Of a stretch of 64,000 nt of DNA, positions 1 to 11,446 are shown piece by piece (the stretch's first letter is position 1; every line of letters starts with the position of its first letter). The notes under the pieces are model-generated. The model saw only the letters and a program-made list of their open reading frames with translations. It made no database searches and had not been told where the DNA came from. Made by a program: the position numbers and the translations under genes. Source of the DNA: Leguminivora glycinivorella (Eukaryota; Arthropoda; Insecta; Lepidoptera; Tortricidae); the NCBI RefSeq assembly GCF_023078275.1, contig NC_062978.1:19677883-19741882 (forward strand), read 5' to 3'.

Positions 1-391
1 TTTTGATGTAATTTCACTATTTTGCTTCCAGCCTACATTTTATGAGTTTATTTTATTCTGAATACTTGGAGCATTCCATGGGCTGTCCCGTAAAAACGCA
101 TTATGTTTTGTTTGTTGCGATTTTTATTTGCGGCGATTATTCTATTGTACTTACATACATCTGCACAATGCCTTAGAAAAAATCTTCTTACACCAGCCAA
201 TTTTCAATTTTAACGGAACAACGGTAGACTATTTCATCAAATGCTCCATTAGACGGTAGGTACCTATTTCTTCTGATAGTGTGTATTCTGTTTATAAACA
301 TAAATAAAGATTTTGACATACTAGTTACGTACTTATCTGATCTCACAACTTCAAAAGACATCTTGTCATCCACAAACATCCATACTAACTT
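1..391. other. AT-rich sequence, nothing recognised
   Basis: AT-rich DNA without a convincing exon, RNA gene or repeat boundary. The short open frames here have no protein-like composition and no splice context. Confidence 0.5.
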
Positions 392-625
392 ACTTAATAT
401 TATAAATGGGAAAGTGTGTGTTCCTGTTTGTTTGTCCGTCTTTCACGGCAAAACGGAGTGACGAAAGTGGAGATTTAAGTGGAGATAGTTGAAGGGATAG
501 AGAGTGACATAGGCTAAAATTTGTCTCTTTCTATCTTCCCACTCCCCTAAAAGGGGGGGGTGAAAATTTGTATAGATCAATTCGCAATTTTCGAATTTAA
601 CGAGAGCGACGCTGCGGGCAAAAGC
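392..625 (+). repeat. Dispersed lepidopteran repeat, LINE/SINE-end-like (family A)
   Basis: Contains 'tttcacggcaaaacggagtg' and 'gtgtgtgttcctgtttgttt', then a C/G-run segment and a tail resembling 'gcgggcaaaagcaggactag'. The reverse complement of the same modules is at 43095-43275, where it starts 'actagcttttgcccgcggct'. Two further relatives are at 20436-20800 and 22720-23072. The family is inferred from the internal copies; the class (non-LTR tail or SINE) is not certain. Confidence 0.6.
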
Positions 626-2056
626 AGGACTAGCTTATGGTAAAATTTTTACCTGTTAACAAAATGAGAATAAATACTTAATGCTTATGAGAATCATGAG
701 CTTAACCTTTATAGGTAAAAATAGAAAGATTCTCAGGATATATTTATGCGTGTAGGTGTATCTGAACGAGTACCTACGATGTATCGGGTCACACGTGCCG
801 TCATTAAAAAACGTAAGTACAAAAGGACAGGAACGAAGAAGAATGTAGAGTGGCGTGCGATTTATATGTTCCGGGACGGCTGTTCATTACGCAAGGACAT
901 TCACGGGCCGACTGGGACTGCGAAGACACGGAGTGATGCGTTTAGTAGCCGTCCTTTCTAGATGGAGGCATATTTTTAGCGCGGACAAAGTTTCTGGAAA
1001 ATATTGGAAATAGGTAATTGTTAAAATAACGTGATACCAAGTAAGGAATTTTTAATAAAAAAAATGTATTACGTACCATAATAAAATGATGCAGTGCCGC
1101 ATTTTGTAGATGTCTTTTCGAAAAAGAGTATATTGGTGCTGCCCTTTTACACATAAGCTCATTGATGCTTAATCACAAAGGTCAAAAAAGACGAGTGGCG
1201 TGGGTAACAATTTGAGGCGAAGCCGAACCTCCTTTAAACGCCTGTTGCATAAAATACTATAAATTAAGTGCTTTAATAGTAAGACGCCACGAGTAGATAT
1301 TTTTTGACTCAGTTAAACACCGTTGCATACAATACTTTTTCTACAACCATGCACTTAGTTTTTAATAGTTTACTTAAATAGCTTTCGTGAAATTCAGATC
1401 AGCTGCCCAAAGCCTTCCCGCGCACGCGTGCAGTATCGTTATAACAATGTGTTGCCATGGTTACAGAACAATGCGTTTTCAGTTTTTTCGATACTGGGCG
1501 CATGTGTGGAAAGCCAGCGGACGCTGGCTTTGGGAAATAGACTTTTATGTAGGGTTTCAAAGATCTATGCACGATCCTGTAAATGACGAATAACAGTTCG
1601 GGAGTAGAAAAAAATATTTTCTCGTCGTTACTTAGCGTGCGCAAGATGCGTGCCCGGGATCACAGAATATCATTACGAGTATTGCGTTTTTAGCTTTAGT
1701 TAAGTACTTCAAATTGAATGGGAAAATATACTGCGCATGTTAAGAAACATTTAGGATTCCAGACTGTACAAATTTGGAATTTATTACAATGTTCACCTGC
1801 CAATTTAATGTCATATTCTGTCACGCTCGCAGCAAAATCGAATTTCCGTCACTATTTTTAAACGGAAAAGTTATTTTTTTAGCTTATGAAATTACTATGA
1901 TCGCTGCTCACAATTTCAATACGCCCGTGAACAGCCTGCTTTTCGAAGTCAAATGGTTTTTGTTCGCGTTTAACAATATTTATTGTTTCTTTTTGCCCCG
2001 TGCCGGGGGTCAGTGCGTCCGCCTGTTTGACTAATGTTCTTTTTTTTTTGTTTCAG
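626..2056. other. Non-coding stretch upstream of first exon-like block
   Basis: No gene recognised. The last 30 bases form a T-rich acceptor tract ending in CAG directly before the exon-like block at 2057. If that exon is real, this is intron. A small inverted-end element may lie at 1189-1297. Confidence 0.4.
1189..1297. repeat. Small element with short inverted ends
   Basis: 'gacgagtggcgt' on the left is mirrored by 'acgccacgag' on the right, about 100 bp apart. The arms are only about 10 bp and no second copy was found here, so this is a weak call. Confidence 0.3.
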
Positions 2057-2139
2057 GTATGCAACGGTATTTGAGGAATTTGTTGATTTACTTCATTTTG
2101 GTTTAGCAGATTTTAATGAGCTCTACCTAACAAAAGTGG
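2057..2139 (+). CDS. Exon-like block 1 of an unidentified host gene
   Basis: A long T-rich tract ending in 'tttcag' precedes the block, and a consensus donor 'gtgagt' follows at 2140. Only one frame is open through it: one leading base, 27 codons and one trailing base. The peptide begins YATVFEEFVDLLHFGLADFN and continues ELYLTKV, a protein-like mix of acidic and hydrophobic residues. I do not recognise the family. The frame stays open past the first donor to an alternative GT at 2153 (exon end 2152), which would give the phase needed by the next block. It could be a chance open stretch, but the acceptor, donor and composition agree. Upstream exons would lie outside the window. Confidence 0.5.
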
Positions 2140-2474
2140 GTGAGTGCATTACGTATAGATAAGAAGAATTTGAGAAGTAAATAATATATTATAAATGCAG
2201 TGACTGTTTGTAAGTATTTCGTACAGAATCTAGGCACTTGCAGTAATATATTTATTTATAAAGGTCATACTGAACAACTTTTGCAATTTGAACAAACTCG
2301 AAATCACAAAAAAAAAGTTACTCTCCCATAGAAAATGCCAAGGTCGGAAAGACAAAATGTATATAGCGTTACCATGCATACTTGTTATTTGTAAATTGTA
2401 CAATTTTGATCATATTTACATAATTATATAAGAAACTAAGACTAAACTTAAAAGCTAGCTAATGTCTAAAATAG

Positions 2475-2668
2475 GCCCTTGAGGCATTGTACCAAGGATA
2501 CTGGCGACATTTCCTCGCTGTATCGCAATGCTGATACGCTGAGCGAGGAAGTCGCCAGCTCTTCGGTCACCAGTTACCTCAACCAGACGCTTCGCGATTT
2601 CTGTGAACAACTTGTTCGCGCTGGGGCCCCCATGGACCTAGAGTTTCTACACCAAAGGGTACAAAAAG
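2475..2668 (+). CDS. Exon-like block 2 of an unidentified host gene
   Basis: A 194-bp block clearly richer in GC than its surroundings, bounded by AG at 2473-2474 and GT at 2669. One frame is open throughout (one base, 64 codons, one base). It includes LSEEVASSSVTSYLNQTLRD followed by FCEQLVRAGAPMDLEFLHQR, which reads as a helical segment. The acceptor lacks a good pyrimidine tract. The frame needs two bases from the preceding exon, which fits block 1 only if its later donor at 2153 is used. The first 20 codons also look protein-like in a second frame that then hits a stop, so a small indel cannot be excluded. No family recognised. Confidence 0.5.
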
Positions 2669-2769
2669 GTATTCTTTGCCAAGACTTTTGTATTTATTAC
2701 GTTTCATTTTTGATGTATTTAAATTTGATAATTTTGTAAACTTTAGCGAAATTCCCTATCAATGTCTTA

Positions 2770-2905
2770 TTTTTTTATATACCGCGTCGGTGGCAAACAG
2801 GCATGCGGTCCACCTGGTGGAAAGCGTTCACCGTAACCTATGGACGTCTGCAACTCAAAGGGTGTCACATGTGCGTTGCCGACCCATTAGAAACTTGTAC
2901 ACACC
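2770..2905 (+). repeat. Dispersed repeat family B (SINE/LINE-tail-like)
   Basis: Contains 'ggtccacctggtggaaagcg' and 'ttcaccgtaacctatggacg'. Close relatives are at 17245-17362 and, more diverged, at 37797-37905 ('cgcctgatggtaagcgatca'). Coding potential here is incidental. Confidence 0.6.
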
Positions 2906-3234
2906 ATTTTGCTGAGTAGTGTACTCATTTCACTAATTTAGCTATATGTATTTGTATGCAGCTTGTAGGTAAGTTACCCCAAAACAAAATAGCGAACCCC
3001 AGCTTAGTTTTAAACCGTGTCTCAGAGTTGATTGATCGTTGCGTTTCATATAATTTATAGTTGCGCGAGCGAGACAAATTATGAATAATGCTATGTATTG
3101 AGTTTACTTTGATGGATGGGCTGCTGATAGCGTTTAGGAGCGTGGAATAGTTGGAATTAAGGTTATTACTAAATTCCGTCCCGGGTAGTAATATTTGCAA
3201 CATTAATGTTTGAATATTTAGAAATAAAAAAATA

Positions 3235-3671
3235 GCTATTTGTTATACAAGGGTGCAAAGTTGTATTTTAACGCCGAGTGTGGAATTGAAAAACGAGCAA
3301 ATGAAAGGAGCCTATAGTTGAACCACGAGCGAAGCGAGTGGTTCGAGAATAGAATCCTGAACTTGCGAGTTTTTTAACACACGAGAAGTAAAATACATTT
3401 GCACCAGAGTGTAACACAAAACTTTTCCCCTCACTATAGCGAGGAAACTACAACGCAAAAAATGCGTTTATCACTGCTTCCAGTAGTTCCACAGGTGGTA
3501 AATCATCTTTATTACTAGATTCACCTATTTTTGTCAATTTTAAAGCAGTAAATTTGACTTTATTCAAGGTCAAATTACTTTACCCACTAAGTGGATAAAA
3601 TGCGTTTTTACCCGCTGGTATTAAAGGACAAAACACGTGTTTCCGAGCTAGTGAGGGGAAAATACTATTAA
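3235..3671 (+). repeat. About 440-bp dispersed element, copy 1 (family E1)
   Basis: An inverted copy lies at 36062-36494, alignable almost end to end. Shared blocks include 'caagggtgcaaagttgtatt', 'aaccacgagcgaagcgagtg' and 'aaaacacgtgtttccgagct'. No coding capacity, so a non-autonomous element is likely. Which transposon class mobilised it cannot be told from sequence alone. Confidence 0.75.
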
Positions 3672-3998
3672 TTCGCGAATAGAAAACGTGATAATCAATC
3701 AGTACTAAAGCATCATACACTGAGAGAAAAAACAACCAATTTTCATGTTCGTTCAACAAGTTTTTTTGGTTAAAATAGCGCCTACGTGCTCTTTGGTTCA
3801 AACAAGTTAGATTTTGTTAAGGGTAACTAGTTGGTTTAACCTCAGTATATTGCTGGGACTTCCAGCGCTGATCTTCCGGTTAAACCATCCGGTGTAGAAC
3901 TATCATGACAGGTAACATGAACAAAATTATGGAAAACAACATAATACCTCTACACTCAAAAGATACAAAGATATTACATGCTTTTTTTAATACTACTA

Positions 3999-4310
3999 AC
4001 TAACTAACTAACTAGTATGGCACTGTGATCCAAAGAGGATGTTGGCCTCCAAAACGAGAGCACGCCACTTATCCCGATCCTGCGCAGCTTCCTGCCAATT
4101 ATCGGCTTGTAGCTGACACAGATCCGCCATCACGCTGTCTCCCCAGCGGTATCTGGGCCGACCCGCCGGGCGGCCACCAGTTGGTCTTCCCAGATACGCC
4201 CTCTTGGCAGCCCGATCCTCTCCCATTCTGAGTAGGTGGCCGAACCAGCGAAGTCTGTGGGATTTGGTTACGCCGATGATGTTCGCTTCGCCCACCAACT
4301 AATAACAACT
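3999..4310 (-). mobile_element. 3' end of a non-LTR retrotransposon (RTE-like C-terminus)
   Basis: On the minus strand the frame encodes a familiar C-terminal LINE module: HRLRWFGHLLRM, then GRPAGRPRYRWGDSVMADL, then AAQDRDKWRAL, ending in a stop at 4008-4010. Downstream on that strand is a tandem TAGT tail, the kind of simple-repeat end left by target-primed reverse transcription. Only the last ~95 residues are present, so this is a 5'-truncated dead copy. The assignment to an RTE-type clade rests on motif memory. Confidence 0.75.
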
Positions 4311-4504
4311 TTTAATACTACTGAACGAATTATTTGTTTATGTTTGGTTGTCTAGGTAAGTCAACAGTATCGTACCGTTTTAAAGGGTCGGACACCGCTT
4401 GGCCGTGCATTAAACTTGCCAACCAGCGCCATATTGCGGTCTGCGGTAGCTATGTGTACTAAACTGACAGTGACAAACAATAAAAATATTTACATGCGAC
4501 GTAA

Positions 4505-4800
4505 TAGTACGTGCGACTTTCGTTCCGGAGGTCGCGGGTTTGAACCCCGGCTCGCACCAATGAGTTTTTCGGAATTTATGTGCGAAATGTCATTTGATAT
4601 TTGCCAGTCGCTTTTCGATGAAGGAAAACATCGTGAAAACGGACTAATTCCAATAAGGTCTAGTTTTACCCTTCGGGTTGGAAGTTCAGATGGCAGTCGC
4701 TTTCGTAAAAACTAGTGCCTACGCCAAATCTTGGGATTAGTTGTCAAAGCGGACCCCAGGCTCCGGGATAACCTAAGGAGGATGATGATGATGACATTAT
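4505..4800 (+). mobile_element. tRNA-derived SINE, copy 1
   Basis: A tRNA-like head with a B-box-type 'gcgggtttgaaccccg' is followed by a conserved body ('gatatttgccagtcgctttt', 'aactagtgcctacgccaaat', 'gcggaccccaggctcc') and a GAT-repeat tail. Five further copies occur: 24988-25142, 27920-28142, 39757-39931, 40322-40548 and 45684-46023. The longest shows the full head. No intact functional tRNA is implied. Confidence 0.85.
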
Positions 4801-6205
4801 CGTACCAAACCTGAAGGCATAAATCCAATCACAATTCGGAAACCAACCCGCTCAAACGTGACACGTTGCGAACAATGACGTGCTGTAACGTCACAAACGC
4901 GCAGTGTGACGTCAGTGCGTGTCACGTCATTTTGATTCACGGCTAACTGGGCAGTTTCCATTAGATTTATGTTCATTGATAGGGATGTGTCCGTTTAGAT
5001 GGCGCAATGGTTAGGTTAGGTTTCTTGCAACACGTTTATGAGTTTTATGACATACCCATAGTCATACATAAACCTAACGCCTATATACGAGTATTACCAA
5101 AAAAGTTAGGCTAAGTCAAGTTTTAGTACTAATTTAAGCAATTAACGGGTTCGAAGAAAAAAAAAACAAATAAAAAAAATAAAAAAAGTTGGGTGAAATG
5201 GAGATTTTGCATATTGATAGCCCATCGCTATCATCATAATTGATCACAAATATACGAAAAAAACTTCTACACCCACGAGTGGAAAGGAGATGATGAAATT
5301 CTTAGTCTGATCGGGAATCCGGACATTCGTGATATTTTACCCACTTTGAGGAACGTTCCATAGTAAAAGGTACTCAGTATAACCTTTTTTTTTATCCGTA
5401 AATTGCGTCAATCTATTTCGTCCATGTTTTGTGATAATTACTTAATGTTACTGGTTAACTGTCAATTAATAAGATATTGGTTGTCAGTTAGGTACTTCAA
5501 GTTGTTCGTGAGCTTGTAAACTGCTTGATATTTATATATACATGTGTGTTAGCTTAGTACCTTATGCCTTGCATGTAACTTATTTTCTTAGTTAAGTCCG
5601 TTCACCTTAAGTATGTTTTAGTGAGAACGTTTAAGGAAGTAAGTGTGCAAATCTCGATGTATTGTTACTAATGTAATTTGTATTATCCTGTCACATACTT
5701 CTGTTGTTTCTCCAGAAAATAAAAATAAAATAAAATAGCCTAGGCACCAAATCTAGCTTCATATGTTGCCCACAAACTTTTGACTATTTAACTTAATATC
5801 ACCTAAACATCCTTCAACCCAAGTCATTCATTCATCAAGGCACCAAATCCTCGCCTCATTGTACTAGACACATGTTTACGTAAACATAAAAGATATCCCG
5901 ACTCACAAAATTCCATTCAGATACCTCCCGGCGGAATATTTCCCGAAATCGCGTTTTAGGGAAAAAGCTGGGCCTTTTCGGTAAAGGGTTCCATCATTTA
6001 TAACTCCCGTTGACAGCAGCGTTTGCTTGTTTTCTAACTTGCCTAAGATTTTAAAGTTAAAATGGAATTGGAGCTTTAAAGCAAGGGTACAAAGGTTCAA
6101 AGGAATATTGAAGTCAGTTTTTAAAAATACAGTAATTAGTAATGTTGACATATCGCTCATTGGCAGAAGTTACAATACGATGAAGTTGCGCGTGCCTGCC
6201 TTTTT
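4801..6205. other. Non-coding stretch, no clear element
   Basis: Contains a cluster of CGTCA-type palindromic hexamers near 4855-4935, a short TTAGG-like run near 5009-5025 and A-rich tracts at 5155-5190. No supported gene or element boundaries. Confidence 0.4.
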
Positions 6206-6212
6206 TTTTTAC

Positions 6213-6385
6213 ATACATACATACAATCACGCCTGTATCCCATAAAGGGGTAGGCAGAACACATGAAACTACTAACGCTTCAGTGCCACTCTTGGCAAAT
6301 AAGGGGTTGAAAGAAAACGAAACTGTGACATTGCAGTGACAGGTTGCTAGCCTCTCGCCTACGCCACAATTTAACCCACAATTTT
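6213..6385 (+). repeat. Dispersed repeat family C ('cacgcctgtatcccat')
   Basis: Starts with an ACAT-repeat run and 'caatcacgcctgtatcccat', then 'gaaagaaaacgaaactgtga' and 'cctacgccacaatttaaccc'. Partial copies lie near 13863, 19075, 26500, 43973 and 47068. A widespread moth/butterfly repeat by recollection; class uncertain. Confidence 0.65.
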
Positions 6386-6540
6386 TTTTTTTTACGTTGG
6401 GGTAATGCATTTACACATGCCATCCGGTCCGGGGGACCAGGGGCGATAACGAACTAACCAGAATATGCGCGTGCCTGCCTGCCTAGATGAAGTGAAAATC
6501 GTTCACGTTTCTTGGCGATCGGAAAGCAGTCTGTTCATGT

Positions 6541-6705
6541 GCGTAGTTGAATGTACAAACGCTCACGAAACGCTCACGATAATATCTCTTTCGTAGCTAT
6601 CTATCACTATCGCTCTTACATATTGGCGAGACAGAGCCAGACTACCTTTCTGCGGTGTTTCGATGGCGTTTCGCGTCGCAGGAATGCCATTCAACTACGG
6701 GGCCT
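6541..6705. repeat. Foldback element, family D copy 1
   Basis: Inverted ends around 'cgtagttgaatg' and 'cattcaactacgg', with internal 'cgctcacgaaacgctcacga' and 'gagacagagccagactacct'. Same family as 30893-31044 and 44146-44282, which end in 'gtagccgaatggca'. Non-coding. Confidence 0.7.
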
Positions 6706-7261
6706 GGCTCTGTCGAAGAGCGATAAGGAGAGCTATGTAGTTACGATACACTTACGAAGCGTGATTGTGACATTGGCTACGTATTCTCGCTCATATTAGT
6801 ATATTGGGAACTATATTCGTGGTGCAAATTAATTTGCATTGTTATTTTATGATTTTTGACAACTCTAAATAGAGACTGAGACGGAGACAACACAAGTTCA
6901 ACCCTGAAACGTGATCAAAACCCATTTATGTATGTAGTTTCTTTACATTAAAGTACAAAAAAGGTATAAAATATACCAGATCTATGTATGCTAAAACCGA
7001 AGGAATTTCAAAGAGAAAATTCTAGCCGCTAATATGGAAGCACCAATCCATCAACTTCTGGGGTTTTTGCTCCAAATGCCGGTTTTCGTAGGAATCTTTT
7101 TACGAAAAAGTTCAGGCTCCCTGACTCATTTTTAACAGGGAAAATTGTTAAATACAGTATTGGCTAAAAAGGACTTTACATGGTTTCAAATTATTTATTT
7201 ACAAACTATGTCTACAGATTGAGGCAAAAGGAGTAGTAATTATTTCTTTCTGGTCCTATAG

Positions 7262-7355
7262 TATTTGACTATTAGAGAATGCCTTTTGACATTAAGTCCG
7301 CCATTTGTATATTGTGTATATTTTGTGCAATAAAGAAAGAAGTTCAAATAAACAA
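7262..7355 (+). mobile_element. LINE 3' untranslated tail
   Basis: 'cattaagtccgccatttgta' followed by 'ttttgtgcaataaag' and an A-rich end. A second copy at 47695-47797 ends in TAAA repeats and a shorter relative is at 9215-9262. The shared 3' end with an AATAAA-like signal and simple tail is typical of truncated non-LTR insertions. Confidence 0.65.
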
Positions 7356-7562
7356 AACATAAGTAGATAAAGACGTAGATTCCTATAAACAATGTAAAAA
7401 TGTACAATTATAAAGTAAGAAGTAATGGAAGTTTTATCAAAATACCTATGCGTTCATTTTAGACTTTATACTACCTACGATTGCTCTCTCTCAATATTAT
7501 CCAAGAGCCTGATAAGCACCTGTATCGAACATTTCTTTGTCTTAGTCTAAATCTATAAGACT

Positions 7563-7784
7563 AGGGGAGACTGGGGTGAGTTGTGAGAGAGGTCAGTTGT
7601 GAAAACGTCAATTTTTAGGAACTTATTAACTATCAGCAAGTTCGCAATAGCGCGCGTTTGCTAACCCGTGACTTGGACTAAAAAACCTGCGCTGTTGCGT
7701 TGCGAGCTTGATAATACCTAAGAAGTTCCCAAACATCGACTTTGTCACAACCCCCCTCTGTCACGACTAACCTCTGTCTCCCCT
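7563..7784. repeat. MITE-like element with inverted ends
   Basis: 'aggggagactggggtgagtt' at the left is mirrored by 'ctaacctctgtctcccct' at the right, with a second matching segment around 'aacgtcaatttttaggaact' and 'agaagttcccaaacatcgac'. No coding capacity. Confidence 0.65.
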
Positions 7785-8049
7785 GCCTATTAAACTTAAA
7801 TCTAGAAAAATGGAAAATACTAAAGCCAGACTTCATTTCAGAAATGGAAAGCTAATACGCTCCATGATTGGAGCTGCGTTTATCTTTCTCTTTTCTTTGC
7901 TTAAGAATTTTACGATATTGAGAATCTTCGATTTAGTTAAGCGATCTTTACTTTACGAGCTACATCCTTATTGAAAAGTATGGATAGAATAGGTTATTTC
8001 TTATTCGTTACTCGATAATATAATACGATAATACGAACATTATATTAAC

Positions 8050-8262
8050 AAAATAGTACATTACGATACAAGTGCGTAAAAAAGGAAGTAAATCGACACG
8101 AGTTACGAATTTTTTTTTTGCACGTGTATCGTACGACGTTTTTCAGTACAGATGAGCCTCCGAAGTTTCGACCTGGCATATAATGAACCACTTCTCGCAC
8201 TAGTGCGTAAAAAAAACACCATCTGTACTGAAAATAAATTTTAGGCATTGTTTGAGAAATAC
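8050..8262 (+). repeat. Dispersed element family F, copy 1
   Basis: Carries 'cattacgatacaagtgcgta', 'cacgtgtatcgtacgacgtt' and 'aacaccatctgtactgaaaa'. Full relatives are at 53855-54072 (same strand) and 57320-57590 (opposite strand). This copy lacks an internal ~45-bp segment present in the other two. Confidence 0.75.
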
Positions 8263-8319
8263 AGACAAAATAAAATTAATTAAGCATAGAACAGGTTACG
8301 GTAAAAAAAAAACATCATG

Positions 8320-8545
8320 TCTGAGGGAGCCCAGCTGATGTAGTAACTACCTAGTGAAGTGAGAGACAGAAAATCATTAAAATTGTTTAAAGCCAAGTTG
8401 AAAAAATATATCAGTGATAATGTGTATTAAGTATCAAAGACTAGCTGTATAAAACTATAAATATTAAGAAAATTGTTTATATCTTATGCTCATTGTAAGT
8501 GAACTTTTGTTCTTTATGAGTAATAATAGTAAATTGTTCAACAAG
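8320..8545 (+). mobile_element. LINE C-terminus plus 3' UTR fragment
   Basis: The + frame reads LPSEVRDRKSLKLFKAKLKK then YISDNVY and a stop near 8431. This is the usual last segment of Jockey/CR1-type reverse transcriptase ORFs, where 'LP..VR...SL..FK..LK' precedes the stop. The rest of the element is missing. The clade is not resolvable from this fragment. Confidence 0.6.
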
Positions 8546-10099
8546 GGGAGGAAGTTGAATATTACCAACGAGAGTAAGTTATATCGCGACGGCTTGCCGG
8601 AGCGATTTAAAGACTCGAGTTAGTAATATTCATACTCCCCGAGTTACACACAATGTTTTTCATCACACTCGCAATGTAAAAAATATGTAAATAGATGTAA
8701 AAAAGTTAAGTACGGTACAAACAATTTCATTATTCCCTTGGGTGAACGATTTTTCTATAACTCACGCTCCGCCCGTGTGCAATAGCACATTTAAAGTGTG
8801 GGTGTGATGAAAAGTCTTTAACCCCATAAACGTCACAGAAAATGACTTTCATTGTACGCAGAAAGTGATTAGTGCCGACAGTGCCCTCAATAGGCTAGTT
8901 TCCTATTGGGACCGTGCGCGACGACAACGCCACGTGACAGTGACAATATTGTAACCGCTGCCAAGCGAGAAGTATGTAAACATTGTGAAAAAATTAATGA
9001 AATCTTGTGCTATTTTACTACATTAGACAATTTTAGACGATGGTGGTTACAACATTATCGCCAATAACATTAAAATCGTTTTTTTTCAGTGAGAAATTAA
9101 CAAACTGGTGACTAAAACGGGGTTTCGTGCCATCGCTTCGAAATAATTTTCCAACCTGAGACGATGAATAAAGGCAATAAATTGGTGCTAGCTGGGCATT
9201 TTCTACAGATTGAAGACTTTATTCCACCATTTGTACCTATGTGCAATAAAGTATAAATAAATCATTGGCTTTTGAAATAGTTGATCAATTCACTGCTATC
9301 CTGTCATTTTCATAGGCTAAATGTAGGTATTATTAGGGTACAGGGTTTATTGTAAAATAAAAACAAACCAGCTATAATAACGTTTAATTATAATATACAT
9401 TACAAAAACTTGTTCATTTACTTGAAAATATTGGAGGTTTAACAGATATCACATCAAATACAATGAATGCGATGAAATAAGTTCTCAGGAATTTTATTTA
9501 AAATGTGATAAGCCTTCATTGGATGGACTGCTTCTGCTTCTATTGTTCTCGTGCTCCTTCTTCCCATTGCATTGAAACCTCGATATTTACGCATTTTCGT
9601 CAATCCGTTTCGATTTGTAAACAGGAGCACAGATGAGGAAACAAATAAAATGATTTTCGAACATAACTGGGATTGGCTTCCACGTCGGCTTTTCTACCTC
9701 CAATAAAATTTGCACTATAAATTCACCGTAAATTCAATTCAATACTTGTATCAAATGATTACGCACTTTAAGTAAAACTTCAGAGATTGGACGACACTTT
9801 TCTTCTTACGGCAACTATTCACTTAAACGGTGGTTTCGTTTCCACCACGGTCTTGGAAATAGCTAGAATTTAGTCGCTACTTTTCTTGGAGTTATTACAA
9901 TTCACCATAACAAATTTTACTGGGCCCGTATTAAATTTATCTCAAAAACGACTTGAAAATGTTTACTGCAATATGGATTTGACAGCGCAAGTCAGCGACT
10001 AAGATGTCAATTTTGGCCGTAGTGAGCGCTGTGATCGTTTTAGCTACCCCCTCCACCCGCTTTGCACCCTGCCAATACCTACTTAATCAGCTTTCAGAT
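8546..10099. other. Non-coding stretch
   Basis: No supported gene. It holds a short LINE-like tail at 9215-9262, and 'aataggctagtttcctattg' near 8890, which resembles one end of the element at 12466-12723. Confidence 0.4.
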
Positions 10100-10395
10100 A
10101 AAAAAAAAAACTAAATCTAAATCGGTTTATCCGTTCGGGAGCTACGATGCCACAGACAGACAGACAGACATTTATTTAATCGTATGGCATACACAAAAAA
10201 CAGGCAGTTATATAAATGTCAGAGAATACACATTAAAATACAATTACAATTTAAACTAAATGTCAACATTCAGTGAGCTCAGCCACGCAATTGCGTCGGG
10301 TGTTAGGCGCAGCAGGACAGACAGACAGACATACGACAGACAGACAGACAGACACGTAAATCTTATAACACCCCGTTGTTTTTGAGTCGGGGGTT
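10100..10395. repeat. CAGA-rich repeat segment with 'gtcgggggtt' end
   Basis: Two short ACAG/CAGA runs (10150-10170, 10313-10352) flank unique-looking sequence and end in 'ccgttgtttttgagtcgggg' and an A-run. A related end in reverse orientation starts at 35335 ('ttttaacccccgacgcaaaa'). Confidence 0.5.
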
Positions 10396-10399
10396 AAAA

Positions 10400-10632
10400 A
10401 AAAAATTATGCAGTGCAAGCACCACATTTAAATTAGAAGAAAAATATATTATGGACAGCACTGCAGTTATGTTTAAACATAATTTCTTTTAATAAGTCAA
10501 AGAGAAAGATATAAAGTAAATGAATTGACTGTGACGTCACTCCTCAGTATTTCATAGTAATTCCATACTAGCAAATCGTTTTGACAGTTCTTAAAAAGAA
10601 GCTGATTTGACTATAAGGAAACAAGCCTATTG
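10400..10632 (-). repeat. MITE family E2, copy 1
   Basis: Shares 'gtgacgtcactcctcagtat', 'cgttttgacagttcttaaaa' and 'agaagctgatttgactataa' with copies at 12466-12723 (opposite strand) and 23459-23697. The ends read as inverted 'taggctagtttcc' and 'aaacaagccta'. Non-coding. Confidence 0.75.
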
Positions 10633-10787
10633 GTGACTTACAACAAGCAATAATTACATACAGTTTTTGCGATGTTTACGCTATCGAGAGGATAATAAGA
10701 GGGAATCGAAAGGGTAATGTATTCTAACACTTCAAAAAACCATGGTAGAGGTGCAGTTTCCTTGCCAAAATGTTGACACTAGCTAAG

Positions 10788-11012
10788 GTCAATACGGGTA
10801 AGTGTGTCATGAGGAGAAGTATGTCTGGCTTTCACATTTCACCCTTTTATTCAATAGTCACAGGTGTTTTTGCGAGTACTTACTTTTGCTGCATGCTATT
10901 CACAGTTAGTGGTAAACATATGAACTCTCAATGAACACTGATCATGGGTTTAAATAGGCCAAATGTGAAGGCCATACACACTTCTCCTTATCACAAACTT
11001 ACCCGTATTGAC
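10788..11012. repeat. Foldback element, arms about 52 bp
   Basis: The left arm begins 'gtcaatacgggtaagtgtgt' and the right arm ends 'aaacttacccgtattgac'. The arms are imperfect and separated by ~120 bp. The internal GTAAGT is part of the arm and should not be taken as a splice donor. Confidence 0.7.
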
Positions 11013-11164
11013 TTAAAAATGACGATTTTTCACATAATAACGTCACTTATGTACACGATACTGATGTACACAACACCATTCAAAGGCATATTGTTTAATG
11101 GTAGTTACCTACTTCTAAAGCGTTACTTGATCCGATACTTTTGATGCCGACTGTACTGCCTCAT

Positions 11165-11410
11165 ATATTATCAAAGAGGATCGAGTATTATAGAGAGTTA
11201 CTGTCAAAGTAAAATGTGTATTCACAGTGCATAGACTGCCATCTCTTGACACAGGCTTAAAACTTTGAACCTCAGTTTTAACAATTTGGCCCATATTCTT
11301 AGCTCGATATGTGTTAAAATGTCAAATATTAATATTCGCCATCTAGCTGAGCGTACCCCAAAGGTGTAATGCCATCTAGGCCACCGTACCTTTTTTTGTA
11401 TGGTACTGAG
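11165..11410 (+). repeat. Dispersed repeat family G, copy 1
   Basis: 'caaagaggatcgagtattat', 'cacagtgcatagactgccat' and 'aatgtcaaatattaatattc' recur in order at 43595-43845, with scattered differences. No coding capacity. Confidence 0.7.
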
Positions 11411-11446
11411 GTACGTTTTTTTTAGACTATCTGTCTATACGGAATT

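Noticed and set aside
6551..6799. + strand ORF of 82 codons
   Set aside because: Falls within a family D foldback element also present at 30.9 and 44.1 kb without a conserved frame.
9454..9594. Minus-strand 46-codon ORF starting MRKYRGFNAMGRRSTRTIEA
   Set aside because: Basic and protein-like at first sight, but short, without a recognised family or splice signals, and in AT-rich non-coding DNA.
10786..10805. GTAAGT donor-like site after 'gtcaatacgg'
   Set aside because: It is part of an inverted-repeat arm whose complement appears at 10992-11012, so it is not evidence of an exon.
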